From positions 87,901 through 151,900 of the forward strand of contig CAJTGJ010000006.1 of the NCBI GenBank assembly GCA_910575695.1: a DNA stretch of 64,000 nt, given 5' to 3'. This DNA is from Oscillospiraceae bacterium (GTDB taxonomy: Bacteria > Bacillota > Clostridia > Oscillospirales > Oscillospiraceae). Positions within the stretch are counted from its first letter, which is position 1. Each line of letters opens with the position of its first letter. Below are positions 49,690-58,475 of the stretch, piece after piece. The position numbers were made by a program, and so were the translations under genes. Below the pieces are notes generated by a model. The model had not been told where the DNA came from. It worked only from the letters and a program-made list of their open reading frames with translations, and searched no databases.

Positions 49690-50650
49690 CCTGCTCGTCC
49701 CCATGCAGACGGTGGCGGAAATCGCCGACATCCACAAGCCCGTTATGAACGCTGTGCAAATCTCCACCAACCTCGCGGACAAGGAAATCTATATGCAGGA
49801 GAAAGCGAAAAAGGAGTGGGTGGACAAGCAGGGCAACCGCCACCCGGCGACCCCGGCGGGCTACGCCCTCACCAAGAAGGGCCTCAATAAGCTCATGCGG
49901 GCGGCGGGCATCAAGATTTTGGGGACGCGCCCCATCATTCCCTCCACCTGTCAGAAGTGCGCAGAGGTCAACCGCAGCATTGGCCGCCCGGTCAACTGCG
50001 GGGGCTGCGGGAACAAGGACGTGAAGTTCGAGGCCCGTATCTCCGTCCCCCAGCTCACCGGGGAGAACATCGAAATCGTGGCTCACAAGGAGATCATCGT
50101 GCAGGACGTGACCGACGGCATGACAGAGCTGCAGCGGAAGGAATTTCTCAAGTTCCGCTCGGAAATGTGCGAGACCAAGGCCATCAACCGGGCGCTCCGG
50201 GCAGCCATGCACATCAAGGGCACCTACGCCATCGAGGAGCTGAAAAAGCCCTTTGTCGTGGCATACCTCGTCCCGAACCTCAATAACGAGGCCGTAAAAG
50301 CGGAGGCTGTCAGGCATATGTTCGCCTCGGCGCAGGAGCTTTACGGCGGCCACACGCCGGAGGCTCGCAAGGCCATCTTCATTGAGGACGACGTGGAGGA
50401 GGGCATGGATTACGAGGCACCCGGCAAGCCCATTACGGGCAGCCACGCCTATGCGGAGGCCCCGCAGGAGCCTCCGCGCCGGACGCAGGAGCATCAGCAA
50501 CGGGCGGCGGAAGCGGCCCCGGACTTCGACCCCACATTCTGTACCGAGTGTGGAGCCAAGTGCAGCAACGGCGTTGTGAAGTACAGTCAGGAGCAGTACG
50601 GGCGGACGCTCTGTATGAGCTGCCAGAGGAAGCAGGGAGGTAATCAGTGA
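49610..50650 (+). CDS. Phage recombination-module protein with zinc finger, 346 aa
   Basis: ATAGGAGG precedes the ATG at 49610. The N-terminal 250 residues include ATPAGYALTKKGLNKLMRAA, a cysteine pair set (CQKCAEV...NCGGCGNKDVK) and FRSEMCETKAINRALRAAMH, a layout I associate with phage RecT/ERF-like or DNA-ends proteins but cannot assign. The C-terminus has another zinc finger (FCTECGAKC...LCMSCQRK). It overlaps the Mre11-Rad50 fusion gene by one base, so it is probably its partner in DNA-end processing. Confidence 0.6.
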   Translation: MSNELATTQGAGNALMITQQYPAERYNLLVPMQTVAEIADIHKPVMNAVQISTNLADKEIYMQEKAKKEWVDKQGNRHPATPAGYALTKKGLNKLMRAAGIKILGTRPIIPSTCQKCAEVNRSIGRPVNCGGCGNKDVKFEARISVPQLTGENIEIVAHKEIIVQDVTDGMTELQRKEFLKFRSEMCETKAINRALRAAMHIKGTYAIEELKKPFVVAYLVPNLNNEAVKAEAVRHMFASAQELYGGHTPEARKAIFIEDDVEEGMDYEAPGKPITGSHAYAEAPQEPPRRTQEHQQRAAEAAPDFDPTFCTECGAKCSNGVVKYSQEQYGRTLCMSCQRKQGGNQ

Positions 50651-53600
50651 TGAAAATTTTGCATACGGGCGATTTGCACCTCGGGAGTTTCCCCGGCCCG
50701 GAGACGGACGGCGAAAATGTCCGCTTCCTCGACATCTGCAACTGCCTCGACACCATGCTCACAGAGGCGCAGCAGGAGCGCCCGGATATTGCCGTTATCG
50801 CCGGAGACATCTTCCATCAGGCGCGGGTGTGGAGCGACCGGGGCCTCAAGGAGCAGCAGACGGCGGTGAAGTTCCTCCGGGAGCTGGCGGCGATCTGCCC
50901 GGTGGTCGTCATGCGGGGCACTCCAAACCATGACAGTGAGCAGCAGTTCTCCACGCTGGCAAACACCTTTGAGGCGAGCGGCGAGGTGAAGATCATCACA
51001 GAGCCGCAGGTCGCCAAAATCTATACTGGGGCTTGGGGCTGGGTGAACGTCGCCTGTGTCCCCGGATTTGACCGGGGCTACTACCGGGCGCAGCACCCCG
51101 GCCTCTCCTCGGAGGAGGAGAACGAGGTCTTCACCAAGGCCATCGAGGACATCATCATCGGCCTCAAGGCCAAGTGCGAGCCGGGGATTCCCTCGGTGCT
51201 GATGGGACACTTCACCATCACCGGGGCAAACATGGAGAGCGGCCAGACGGCTTTCTTCTCCCAGTTCGAGCCTGTGGTCTACCCGGCCACCCTCGCGGCG
51301 GCAGACTTTGACCTCGTGTGCTTCGGCCACATTCACCGCCCGCAGCAGCTCGACGACTGCAAGAACACGTTCTACTGCGGAGCGGTCTCCCAGCTCAATT
51401 TCAACGACGAGGGGCAGGAGAGGGGCTACTACATCCACGACATCGACCACAGTAGCCGGGCTGTGACCTCCACTTTCCGCCCGCTTCCGACACGGAAGCA
51501 CCTAACCATCCGGCTCAACGACGACGATGTGCGGGAGCTTAACGAGAAGGGGGAGGACTGGGACGTTCCGGCCATCGACAGCGCAAATATCCCCGGCAAG
51601 ATTATCCGCGTCCTCTACGACTGCACCGACGAGCATAACAAGGCGTTCAACCACGGGGCGCTCCAAAACTATCTCTACGCAAGCGGAGCCTTTTGGGTGC
51701 AGGAGATCACCCCGCAGAAAATCACCATCACGGTAGACCGCCGGAGCATGGACACCGACGGCACCCCGGAGAGCAACCTCACGGACTACCTCACCGAGAA
51801 GGGCATGGAGCCGGAGCGCATCGGAGAGCTGATGGAGCTGGCCCGGCCCATTATCGCGGAGGCCACCGAAAGGGCGACGGCGGAGAGGCACACGGGGCAG
51901 TTCGTCCCGGTGGAGATCGAGGTCAAAAACTACCGCAACTACCGGGAGGAGAGATTCAGCTTCGACCCCATCCGCTTCTGCACCATCAACGGCAGCAACG
52001 GCGTGGGAAAGAGCAGCCTGTTCATGGACGCTATGCTGGACGCGCTTTTCGAGGAGCCGCGAGAGGGCGAGCTGACGGGCTGGATTTGCAACGACCCGGA
52101 GGCCCGGAGCGGGGCCATCAAATTCACCTTCAAACTGGGCGACCGCCTCTACCGCGTGACGCGCACCCGCATGAAAAGCGGCAAGGCCACGCTGAATATC
52201 GCGGAGCTGGTGGACGGCGAATGGGCCGACCGCTCCAAGGAGAAAATCAAGGACACGCAGCAGGAAATCGAGAACATCATCGGCATGGACAGCCTGACGC
52301 TCAAGGCCTGCGCCCTTATCATGCAAGACCAATACGGCCTCTTTTTGCAGGCGGACAAAGAGGCCAGAATGAATATCCTCGGCAGCATTTTAGGGCTGGG
52401 CATTTACACGGGCATGGAGGAGCTGGCGGCGGAAAAGGCCACCGACACCAACCGCGCCATCCGCACCCTCACGGACAAGGCGGAGGCCATCACCGCAGGA
52501 CTGCCCGACCGGGCGGAGCTGGAAGGGCAAATCGCCTATCAGGAGCAGACCCGCCAAAACTACGAGACGGCGGCGCAGACCAAGGCGGCGGAGGTGGACG
52601 GTCTCAAGGTCACGCTCAACACGCAGCTCGAAGCGGCTGGCCGGGTAATGCGCCTCAACAGCAAAATCACCGCCCTCACGGGCCAGAAAGCCACCAAGGA
52701 GGCCACCAAGACCACGCAGGTGGCAGTCATGGCGGCGGCAGACACCATCCTCGCGGCGGAGGCGGAAATCACCGCAGGCGTGGCGGAGCTGAACCGTCTG
52801 CTGGAACAGGAGAAGGAGCTTATCGGGGGAAAGGCGACCTACGACAGCCTTATTTCCCGGAAAGGGCAGCTCCTCGACGCGATCAATCAGGCGGACTACT
52901 CGGCAGCGGAGGCGAGAAGGAAGAAAGCTGCCGTCACCGCAAAGGCTGGCCCGCTGACGCAAGCCCTCTCCCGTGAGGCGGAGTTGGCCGGAAAGCATAC
53001 CGAGTACGAGGCGGCGGCCCAGCGGCTCGCGGAGCTGGAAAGCCATGAGGCGGAGTACAGAAAGGCGGAGCAGGAGGCGGCGTTGGCGCAGGCGGAGGTG
53101 GACAAGCTCGACCGCGAACACGAAACGGTAGTCTGGCAGGCGAAGGATAAGATTGCCTCCCTCAAAGAGAAAGCTGCCATGCTGGAAAACAGCGGGTGCC
53201 CGGACGCGGAGCGAGCCACCTGTAGATTCCTCAAGGACGCGCTCATGGCGAAAGCGGCCATCCCCGAAAGGGAGGCGCAGCTCGCCACATATGAGGGCGA
53301 GTACCAGAAAGGCCGTCAGGTGGCGCTCGATGCCCTCTCTCTGGCGCAGGCGGCCTTGGCCGACAGTTTATACCACCCGGAGGAAGTCGCCTCTTTGCGG
53401 GCCTCTCTGCGCTCCCTCGAAGCCGCAGAGCGGGAGTACCAGAACCTCGCCGCGCAGCGGAGTGAGCTGAAGCTCTTGGAGGAGCGGGCGGCGGAGCTGG
53501 AAAAGGCCGTGACGGACGCAGAGGGCGCGGCAACAAAGAGCCGGGAGGAGCTGGCGGAGGTAGAGCGGCAGGTCACCAGCGCGGAGACAGCCAATGCGAG

Positions 53601-54504
53601 CTACACGCGCCTGCAATCTGAAATCGCCGTGGCCCGGCTCTGGCTGGACAAGGAGAAGCAGCTCCCTGTGGCGTGGGAGCAGAAGTCAGCGGCGGCGCAG
53701 CGCGTCCTTGAGCTGGGCGGGGAGATCGAGGCCATCGAGAAAGAGATCACCGAGGCCCAGACAGAGCTGGCGACGGAGCAGGCCAAGACCGTCGGCAGGG
53801 AGGAGCTGCAAGCGCAGGTTGACGGCGCGGATGCCGAAATCAGGACTTTGCAGGAGCTGGCGCGGGTCGCTGCCATGACGCTTGGCGGCCTCAAGGCGCA
53901 GGCGGAGCAGGCGGAAAAGAAGCTGGCGGAGGCGGCGGAGCTGCAAGGGCAGGTGAACGCGCTGGCAGGTAAGGCCGCCGGGTACGAGGAGCTGAAAAAG
54001 GCTTTCTCGCAGGACGGTATACCCCACAACATCATCCGCTCCATCATCCCCATCTTCGAGGCCACGGCCACCAATATCCTCGGCCAGATGTCGCAGGGCC
54101 GCATGAGCGTCGAGTTCGTCACCGAGAAGGTACTCAAGAGCAACGCCAAGAAAGAGGTCACGACCCTTGACATCATCATCAACGACAGCGACACCGGGCG
54201 GCTCCCGTACATGAGCCGGAGCGGAGGAGAGAGGGTAAAGGCAGCGCTCTCCGTTATCCTCGCCCTCTCGGAAATCAAGAGCAGCAAGGCTGGGGTGCAG
54301 CTCGGCTTCCTGTTCATCGACGAACCGCCCTTCCTCGATGCGCCCGGCGTACAAGCCTACTGCGACGCGCTGGAAGCCATACAGCAGCGGTACGGCAGCC
54401 TCAAGGTTATGGCTATCACCCACGACCCCGCCATGAAGTCAAGATTCCCGCAGAGCGTGGACGTGGTGAAGACCGCAGAGGGCAGCAAGGTCATTTACGA
54501 ATAA
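50650..54504 (+). CDS. Single-chain Mre11-Rad50 (SbcD-SbcC) fusion
   Basis: A 1284-residue protein with GGGAGG before the ATG. Residues 1-400 are a Mre11/SbcD metallophosphatase: HTGDLHLGSF, VIAGDIFHQ, MRGTPNHDS, MGHFT and CFGHIHRP supply the metal ligands. From about 420 it is Rad50/SbcC: NGSNGVGKSSLF Walker A (about 448), LIMQDQYGLFLQ Q-loop, a coiled coil with zinc-hook-like NSGCPDAERATCRFL near 860, RSGGERVKAA signature and FLFIDEPP Walker B. These complexes use ATP to open DNA ends for nuclease action. The subunits are normally two genes; here no stop lies between them. Confidence 0.9.
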   Translation: MKILHTGDLHLGSFPGPETDGENVRFLDICNCLDTMLTEAQQERPDIAVIAGDIFHQARVWSDRGLKEQQTAVKFLRELAAICPVVVMRGTPNHDSEQQFSTLANTFEASGEVKIITEPQVAKIYTGAWGWVNVACVPGFDRGYYRAQHPGLSSEEENEVFTKAIEDIIIGLKAKCEPGIPSVLMGHFTITGANMESGQTAFFSQFEPVVYPATLAAADFDLVCFGHIHRPQQLDDCKNTFYCGAVSQLNFNDEGQERGYYIHDIDHSSRAVTSTFRPLPTRKHLTIRLNDDDVRELNEKGEDWDVPAIDSANIPGKIIRVLYDCTDEHNKAFNHGALQNYLYASGAFWVQEITPQKITITVDRRSMDTDGTPESNLTDYLTEKGMEPERIGELMELARPIIAEATERATAERHTGQFVPVEIEVKNYRNYREERFSFDPIRFCTINGSNGVGKSSLFMDAMLDALFEEPREGELTGWICNDPEARSGAIKFTFKLGDRLYRVTRTRMKSGKATLNIAELVDGEWADRSKEKIKDTQQEIENIIGMDSLTLKACALIMQDQYGLFLQADKEARMNILGSILGLGIYTGMEELAAEKATDTNRAIRTLTDKAEAITAGLPDRAELEGQIAYQEQTRQNYETAAQTKAAEVDGLKVTLNTQLEAAGRVMRLNSKITALTGQKATKEATKTTQVAVMAAADTILAAEAEITAGVAELNRLLEQEKELIGGKATYDSLISRKGQLLDAINQADYSAAEARRKKAAVTAKAGPLTQALSREAELAGKHTEYEAAAQRLAELESHEAEYRKAEQEAALAQAEVDKLDREHETVVWQAKDKIASLKEKAAMLENSGCPDAERATCRFLKDALMAKAAIPEREAQLATYEGEYQKGRQVALDALSLAQAALADSLYHPEEVASLRASLRSLEAAEREYQNLAAQRSELKLLEERAAELEKAVTDAEGAATKSREELAEVERQVTSAETANASYTRLQSEIAVARLWLDKEKQLPVAWEQKSAAAQRVLELGGEIEAIEKEITEAQTELATEQAKTVGREELQAQVDGADAEIRTLQELARVAAMTLGGLKAQAEQAEKKLAEAAELQGQVNALAGKAAGYEELKKAFSQDGIPHNIIRSIIPIFEATATNILGQMSQGRMSVEFVTEKVLKSNAKKEVTTLDIIINDSDTGRLPYMSRSGGERVKAALSVILALSEIKSSKAGVQLGFLFIDEPPFLDAPGVQAYCDALEAIQQRYGSLKVMAITHDPAMKSRFPQSVDVVKTAEGSKVIYE

Positions 54505-54522
54505 CATACGCATAACATACGC
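54501..54522. repeat. Tandem 11-bp repeat
   Basis: ATAACATACGC occurs twice in direct succession, beginning at the fusion gene stop codon. Confidence 0.8.
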
Positions 54523-54523
54523 A

Positions 54524-54551
54524 CCCATGCGGGGCTTCGGCCCCGCGTGGG
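54524..54551. terminator. Strong hairpin with TTCG loop
   Basis: CCCATGCGGGGC and GCCCCGCGTGGG form a 12-bp stem capped by a stable TTCG tetraloop, between the fusion gene and the replication module. With no T-run, it may be an mRNA-processing or partial-termination element. Confidence 0.6.
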
Positions 54552-54584
54552 ATTCGGAAAGCATGGAGACAGGGGGTACTCGAC

Positions 54585-55292
54585 TTGATTAGAGACGGAT
54601 TCTTGTTTTACCGCTCATATTACGAGGCAATCCAAAAACTTGCCAAAAAAGACAGGCTTTCCGCATATGAGGCAATTTTCGAGTACGCACTAAACGAGAA
54701 TGAACTTGAGCTTTCCGGGGCGCAAGCGGCGGTTTTCATGCTGATTAAGCCTACTTTGGACGCAAGTAATAAGAAAGCCGAGAGCGGTAGAATGGGCGGA
54801 AAAGCGAGAAGCAAAAGCGAAGCACCAGTCAAGCAAACCGAAAGCACAGCGGAAGCAGGGGGCAAGGACGAGGGCCATCCAAACAAGCAGGCAGCGGCGG
54901 GCGAGCAAGGCGTACAGCGTGGGGTGTGCGACGAGGTGGCGGCGCTCTACAACGAAATCTGCGTCTCATTCCCCCGGCTTAAAAGTCTGTCGGAGGCCCG
55001 GAAAAAGGCAATCAAGGCGCGGCTGGCGAACGGCTACACGGTGGAGAGTTTCAAAGAGCTTTTCCGAAAGGCACAGGCCAGCAGTTTCTTGAAGGGCAAG
55101 AACGACAGGAATTGGCAAGCGACCTTCGACTGGATGATTAAGGACACCAACATGGCGAAGGTCATTGACGGGAACTACGACGACGACAAGGGAGGAAATA
55201 GCTATGGGGCTGGAACCGATAGGGGCCGTACTGGGGGATTTACGACAGACCCCGACCAATTCAAGCCGTCGGGAGGCTTCAAAGGACAGTAA
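54585..55292 (+). CDS. DUF6291-type phage replication protein
   Basis: A 235-residue protein starting at TTG 54585, six bases after GGGGGT. The first 70 residues (FLFYRSYYEAIQKLAKKDRL, AYEAIFEYALNE) match DUF6291. A charged linker follows, then a DnaD-like C-terminal region (FPRLKSLSEARKKAIKARLA, NWQATFDWMI) as in replisome-organiser proteins. It probably marks the phage origin and recruits the DnaC-like loader encoded next. The last 89 bases overlap that gene. Confidence 0.75.
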   Translation: MIRDGFLFYRSYYEAIQKLAKKDRLSAYEAIFEYALNENELELSGAQAAVFMLIKPTLDASNKKAESGRMGGKARSKSEAPVKQTESTAEAGGKDEGHPNKQAAAGEQGVQRGVCDEVAALYNEICVSFPRLKSLSEARKKAIKARLANGYTVESFKELFRKAQASSFLKGKNDRNWQATFDWMIKDTNMAKVIDGNYDDDKGGNSYGAGTDRGRTGGFTTDPDQFKPSGGFKGQ

Positions 55293-56169
55293 CAACTTCA
55301 TCACACCAACACAGGCGCGGGAGCGAGGCGTTCGCTGGAAAAATCCTCCCCCGGCGACGGGGACTTGCGAATACTGCGGGAAGACGCTGGAACCCCGTGG
55401 GCTTGTGTTCGGCGAGGAGATCATCATATGGAACCCGGTACTCCCACGCTGCGACTGCGAGCAGGCGACGGCCTACTGGCAGGAGCAGGACAGGCAGGCG
55501 GCAGAGGCAGCCCGGCAGGAGGAGGAGGCCAAGCGCCGGAGGGCCATGAGGCAGCGGGTAGAAAATCTTCTCGGCCAGAGCGGTATAAAGAAGCGTTTCC
55601 GGCAGCGGACATTCCCGAACTTCCGCACAGACACGCCAGGGCGCAAGAAAAACTATGGGATAGCCAAGGAGTATGCGGACAACTGGGCCTACCATCAGGC
55701 CAAGGGCGACGGCCTCTACATAGAGGGCACCAACGGCACAGGCAAGACACACCTCGCGGCAGCCATAGCCCTACAGCTTATCCATGAGGGTGTCCCGGTG
55801 ATTTGCAAGACCTCAAGCGACCTCCTCCTCGACATCAAGAAGTCGTTCGACGGGGACGGCATACGGGAGAGCGACGTGCTGGACATCTACAAGAGGGTGG
55901 ATTTGCTTATCATCGACGACCTCGGAAAAGAGCAGTGCAGCGATTGGAGCATGAGTACGCTCTACTCCATCCTCAACGACCGCTACGAGGATATGAAGCC
56001 TACCATCGTTACCACAAACTATAATCAAGCGGCCCTCGCTGCCGCGCTGACACCGAAAGGGTATGACGACAGCAAAATCGCCGCAATATTGAGCCGCCTC
56101 CGGGAGGTCAGCATCGTTATGACGATGGCGTGGGAGGACATCAGAGGCAGAGAGGAAACGCAGCCATGA
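55204..56169 (+). CDS. DnaC/IstB-like helicase loader ATPase
   Basis: A 321-residue ATPase from the ATG at 55204 with GGGAGG upstream, inside the previous gene in another frame. A zinc motif (CEYCGKTL...CDC) and a charged helix precede the AAA core: Walker A EGTNGTGKTHLAAA (about 193), Walker B LLIIDDLGKEQ, and sensor VTTNYNQ. Such proteins load the host replicative helicase on the phage origin. The start peptide MGLEPIGAVLGDLRQTPT lies within the overlap. Confidence 0.85.
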   Translation: MGLEPIGAVLGDLRQTPTNSSRREASKDSNNFITPTQARERGVRWKNPPPATGTCEYCGKTLEPRGLVFGEEIIIWNPVLPRCDCEQATAYWQEQDRQAAEAARQEEEAKRRRAMRQRVENLLGQSGIKKRFRQRTFPNFRTDTPGRKKNYGIAKEYADNWAYHQAKGDGLYIEGTNGTGKTHLAAAIALQLIHEGVPVICKTSSDLLLDIKKSFDGDGIRESDVLDIYKRVDLLIIDDLGKEQCSDWSMSTLYSILNDRYEDMKPTIVTTNYNQAALAAALTPKGYDDSKIAAILSRLREVSIVMTMAWEDIRGREETQP

Positions 56170-56366
56170 ACAAGCAGCCGGAGAGTGAGATATTCACCAT
56201 CCCGGACCGGCGCTGTAAGCGGTGCGGCGGCCTCCTCACCAGCGCAGAGGCCATCCGGGACGGCTATGGGAGCTGCTGTCTGCGGAAAATGCGGCAGGAG
56301 GCGCGAGCCAAAGAACAGCTTAGGAACCAGTGCAGTCTATTCAACGACGAGGAGGGAGAGAGGTGA
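56166..56366 (+). CDS. DUF6011-like zinc protein, 66 aa
   Basis: The ATG overlaps the previous stop. RRCKRCGGLLTSAEAIRDGY and GSCCLRKM form the short treble-clef pattern of DUF6011-type proteins. Function unknown; its stop overlaps the methyltransferase start. Confidence 0.6.
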   Translation: MNKQPESEIFTIPDRRCKRCGGLLTSAEAIRDGYGSCCLRKMRQEARAKEQLRNQCSLFNDEEGER

Positions 56367-57256
56367 ACGACGCTTTTACGCACTTGTCTCTTTTTACCGG
56401 AATCGGCGGATTAGACCTGGCAGCGGAGTGGGCTGGATTTCGCACCACAGGGCAGTGTGAGTGGGCGGACTATCCGACGAAGGTGCTGGAAAAGCACTGG
56501 CCGAATGTAGCCCGCTGGCGCGACATACGGACGCTCACACAGGAGAGCTTTTATGAACATACAGGACTACGAACAGTTGACGTTATTTCCGGAGGATTCC
56601 CATGCCAACCGTTTTCAAACGCCGGGAAGCGCAGAGGCGCAGCAGACGACCGTTATCTCTGGCCGGAAATGCTTAGAGTTATCCAAGAACTGCGGCCCAC
56701 TTGGGTCGTTGGAGAAAATGTTGCTGGAATCGTCAGCTTGGCGCTCGACACGGTGCTTTCTGACTTGGAAATACAGGGCTACCAAGCGAGGGCATTTATT
56801 ATTCCAGCTTGCGGTGTCGATGCCCCACACAGGCGAGACCGCGTCGCCATTGTGGCATACACCCAATGTTCCGAACGGTGGAAGAGTAAGCCCGCCAGAT
56901 ATGAGCCCGACAGGAAGAATGCCGGACGGGAAAAAGAGGCAAGTCGGATTGGAGCATCAAGTCAGGATGGTGGAGCGAGGGTTATGGCCCACGCCGACAG
57001 CGAACGATGCCAAAAATTCAAGTCTTCCGCCGTCGCAGATAAAACGAAAGCAATTAGTCGGTTCGATCATGAAGGAGCTTGCGCCACAAGCGAAGGATTC
57101 TTGTGGCCAGTTGAACCCGACGTGGGTAGAGTGGCTAATGGGATTCCCAGCCGGGTGGACAGACTTAAATGCCTCGGAAACGCCGTAGTCCCGGCACAGT
57201 TTTACCCTATATTCAAGGCGATATTCGACATAGAGCGGGCAAAGGAGGAGCTATGA
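56363..57256 (+). CDS. DNA cytosine-5 methyltransferase
   Basis: A 297-residue C5 methyltransferase from GTG 56363 (GGAGGGAGAG upstream). LSLFTGIGGLDLAAEWAG is motif I, GGFPCQPFSNAGKRRG motif IV with the catalytic cysteine, VGENVAG motif VI, and DAPHRRDRVAIVA motif VIII. The end has RLKCLGNAVVPAQFYPIF, motifs IX-X. It is short, with a small target-recognition region, and no cognate nuclease is seen, so it probably protects phage DNA. A complete second gene lies inside it in another frame (56553-57188). Confidence 0.88.
   Translation: MNDAFTHLSLFTGIGGLDLAAEWAGFRTTGQCEWADYPTKVLEKHWPNVARWRDIRTLTQESFYEHTGLRTVDVISGGFPCQPFSNAGKRRGAADDRYLWPEMLRVIQELRPTWVVGENVAGIVSLALDTVLSDLEIQGYQARAFIIPACGVDAPHRRDRVAIVAYTQCSERWKSKPARYEPDRKNAGREKEASRIGASSQDGGARVMAHADSERCQKFKSSAVADKTKAISRFDHEGACATSEGFLWPVEPDVGRVANGIPSRVDRLKCLGNAVVPAQFYPIFKAIFDIERAKEEL
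56553..57188 (+). CDS. Phage protein encoded wholly within the methyltransferase gene
   Basis: A 211-residue protein in a different frame, entirely inside the C5 methyltransferase gene. Its ATG has GGAG seven bases upstream. MNIQDYEQLTLFPEDSHANR, FLTWKYRATKRGHLLFQLAV, LWPTPTANDAKN and LNPTWVEWLMGFPAGWTDL match a phage protein family I know from gene neighbourhoods with DNA methyltransferases; its activity is unknown. Because both frames keep family motifs, both products are probably made. Confidence 0.8.
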   Translation: MNIQDYEQLTLFPEDSHANRFQTPGSAEAQQTTVISGRKCLELSKNCGPLGSLEKMLLESSAWRSTRCFLTWKYRATKRGHLLFQLAVSMPHTGETASPLWHTPNVPNGGRVSPPDMSPTGRMPDGKKRQVGLEHQVRMVERGLWPTPTANDAKNSSLPPSQIKRKQLVGSIMKELAPQAKDSCGQLNPTWVEWLMGFPAGWTDLNASETP

Positions 57257-57585
57257 ACGACATCTACCGGGACATCTGCGAAAAGCTCGATTGGAGCGTC
57301 ACCTCCGATGGGGACGGCAACATCGAGCTTGAGAAGTACAGCCCCGCCGGGGAGGACTTTATCATCACCGTCGGCGAGGAGCGTTTCGTGGACAACGTAA
57401 AAGCCTATGCCGCCAGCTTCGACCAAGAGGAACATATTGCAATGTGGGTGGAGGCCCGGCGCAGCGGGACGAGAGGTGTACCCTCTATCAAGGAACTGGT
57501 GGAGGACGCGCAGGCAATCGACGATATGCTGCGAGAGCTGGCCTGCGCCCTCTTTGAGGCGGAGTTGGAGGCGGTTGGGGCATGA
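57253..57585 (+). CDS. Uncharacterised phage protein, 110 aa
   Basis: AAAGGAGG precedes the ATG, which overlaps the methyltransferase stop. An acidic protein (YRDICEKLDWSVTSDGDGNI; EEHIAMWVEARRSGTRGVPS) of a type frequent in clostridial phages. Function unknown. The stop overlaps the next start. Confidence 0.55.
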   Translation: MNDIYRDICEKLDWSVTSDGDGNIELEKYSPAGEDFIITVGEERFVDNVKAYAASFDQEEHIAMWVEARRSGTRGVPSIKELVEDAQAIDDMLRELACALFEAELEAVGA

Positions 57586-57806
57586 GTGGCTACAGTGCGC
57601 TTTTCAAATGCCGCCTTTGTGGTGAAACCTTTATCGCGGCAGAGGCCGGGGGCAGGAAAGCGGCAGAAAGGGCCGCCATATACGCCAGCATGGGAAAAGT
57701 CAGCGAGGAGCAGGCACCAGACCTGCACGATATTCACATCTGCGAGGGCGGCGGTATCGGGATTGCGGACTTTCTCGGCTTCAAGGAGAGGAAGGACGAC
57801 GAATGA
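57582..57806 (+). CDS. Small zinc-type protein, 74 aa
   Basis: Overlaps both neighbours by four bases. FKCRLCGETF near the start and DIHICEGGGIGIADFLGF near the end could form one zinc site. Not recognised. Confidence 0.5.
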   Translation: MSGYSALFKCRLCGETFIAAEAGGRKAAERAAIYASMGKVSEEQAPDLHDIHICEGGGIGIADFLGFKERKDDE

Positions 57807-57982
57807 CCTATATCCACTACGAGAACTACCGTGGCGGCGTGAATAACCTGTGCGTCGCCAGAGACAGTGAGACCGGGCAGATTGCCACCAGCACAAAAGG
57901 CAAGGGGCAGGCGCTCAACAACCTGCACCGCAAGAATAAGAATTACAGGAGGCGGAGGGCCATTGGAAAAGAAAATCCTTGA
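57803..57982 (+). CDS. Small basic protein, 59 aa
   Basis: The ATG overlaps the previous stop. YIHYENYRGGVNNLCVARDS is followed by a basic tail (KNKNYRRRRAIGKEN), probably nucleic-acid binding. Its end overlaps the methyltransferase start. Confidence 0.5.
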   Translation: MTYIHYENYRGGVNNLCVARDSETGQIATSTKGKGQALNNLHRKNKNYRRRRAIGKENP

Positions 57983-58475
57983 CGTGACTTGCGGAGCAAG
58001 GACAATCTGGTTCAACAAAGACCACCCGGCAGCCGTCTTCTGCGACAAGCGGCGCGAGTACGGCACAAAGATTTGGGAAAGCGCGGACGGGAAAAAGGAG
58101 CGCTTCGTAACGGTAGACCCTGATTTACAATGTGACTTCACCAATCTTCCTTTCCGAGACAACAGTTTCCCGCTTGTCATTTTTGACCCGCCGCACCTGA
58201 CGCACGGCGGGGAGACCTCTTGGCTCGTGAGGAAATACGGGAGACTTGAGGATAATTGGCCCGAAATGCTCCGAGACGGATTCCGGGAGTGCATGAGGGT
58301 ATTGAAGCCGGACGGCGTTTTGATATTCAAATGGTCGGAGTACAACCTTCCGGCGGAGGCGGTTTGGGCGGCGATAGGACAAAAGCCGCTTTTCGGACAC
58401 CGCAGCGGAAAGCAGCAGCAAACATTTTGGGGATGTTTTATGAAGATTATCGAGGAGGAGCCATGCAGTACATGA
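57963..58475 (+). CDS. SAM-dependent methyltransferase (phage)
   Basis: A 170-residue class I methyltransferase starting at TTG 57963 after AGGAGG. KKILDVTCGARTIWF is the SAM-binding motif I, CDFTNLPFRDNSFPLVIFDP with PPH is a DPPY-like motif IV, and MRVLKPDGVLIFKWSEYNLP the later strand. The DPP(Y/H) motif suggests an amino group target, perhaps adenine, but the substrate may also be RNA or protein. Its 3' end overlaps the next gene by 13 bases. Confidence 0.75.
   Translation: MEKKILDVTCGARTIWFNKDHPAAVFCDKRREYGTKIWESADGKKERFVTVDPDLQCDFTNLPFRDNSFPLVIFDPPHLTHGGETSWLVRKYGRLEDNWPEMLRDGFRECMRVLKPDGVLIFKWSEYNLPAEAVWAAIGQKPLFGHRSGKQQQTFWGCFMKIIEEEPCST

Noticed and set aside
51502..53121. Long antisense open frames within the Mre11-Rad50 gene
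   Set aside because: High-GC coding DNA gives open antisense frames; no starts with ribosome sites and no motifs.
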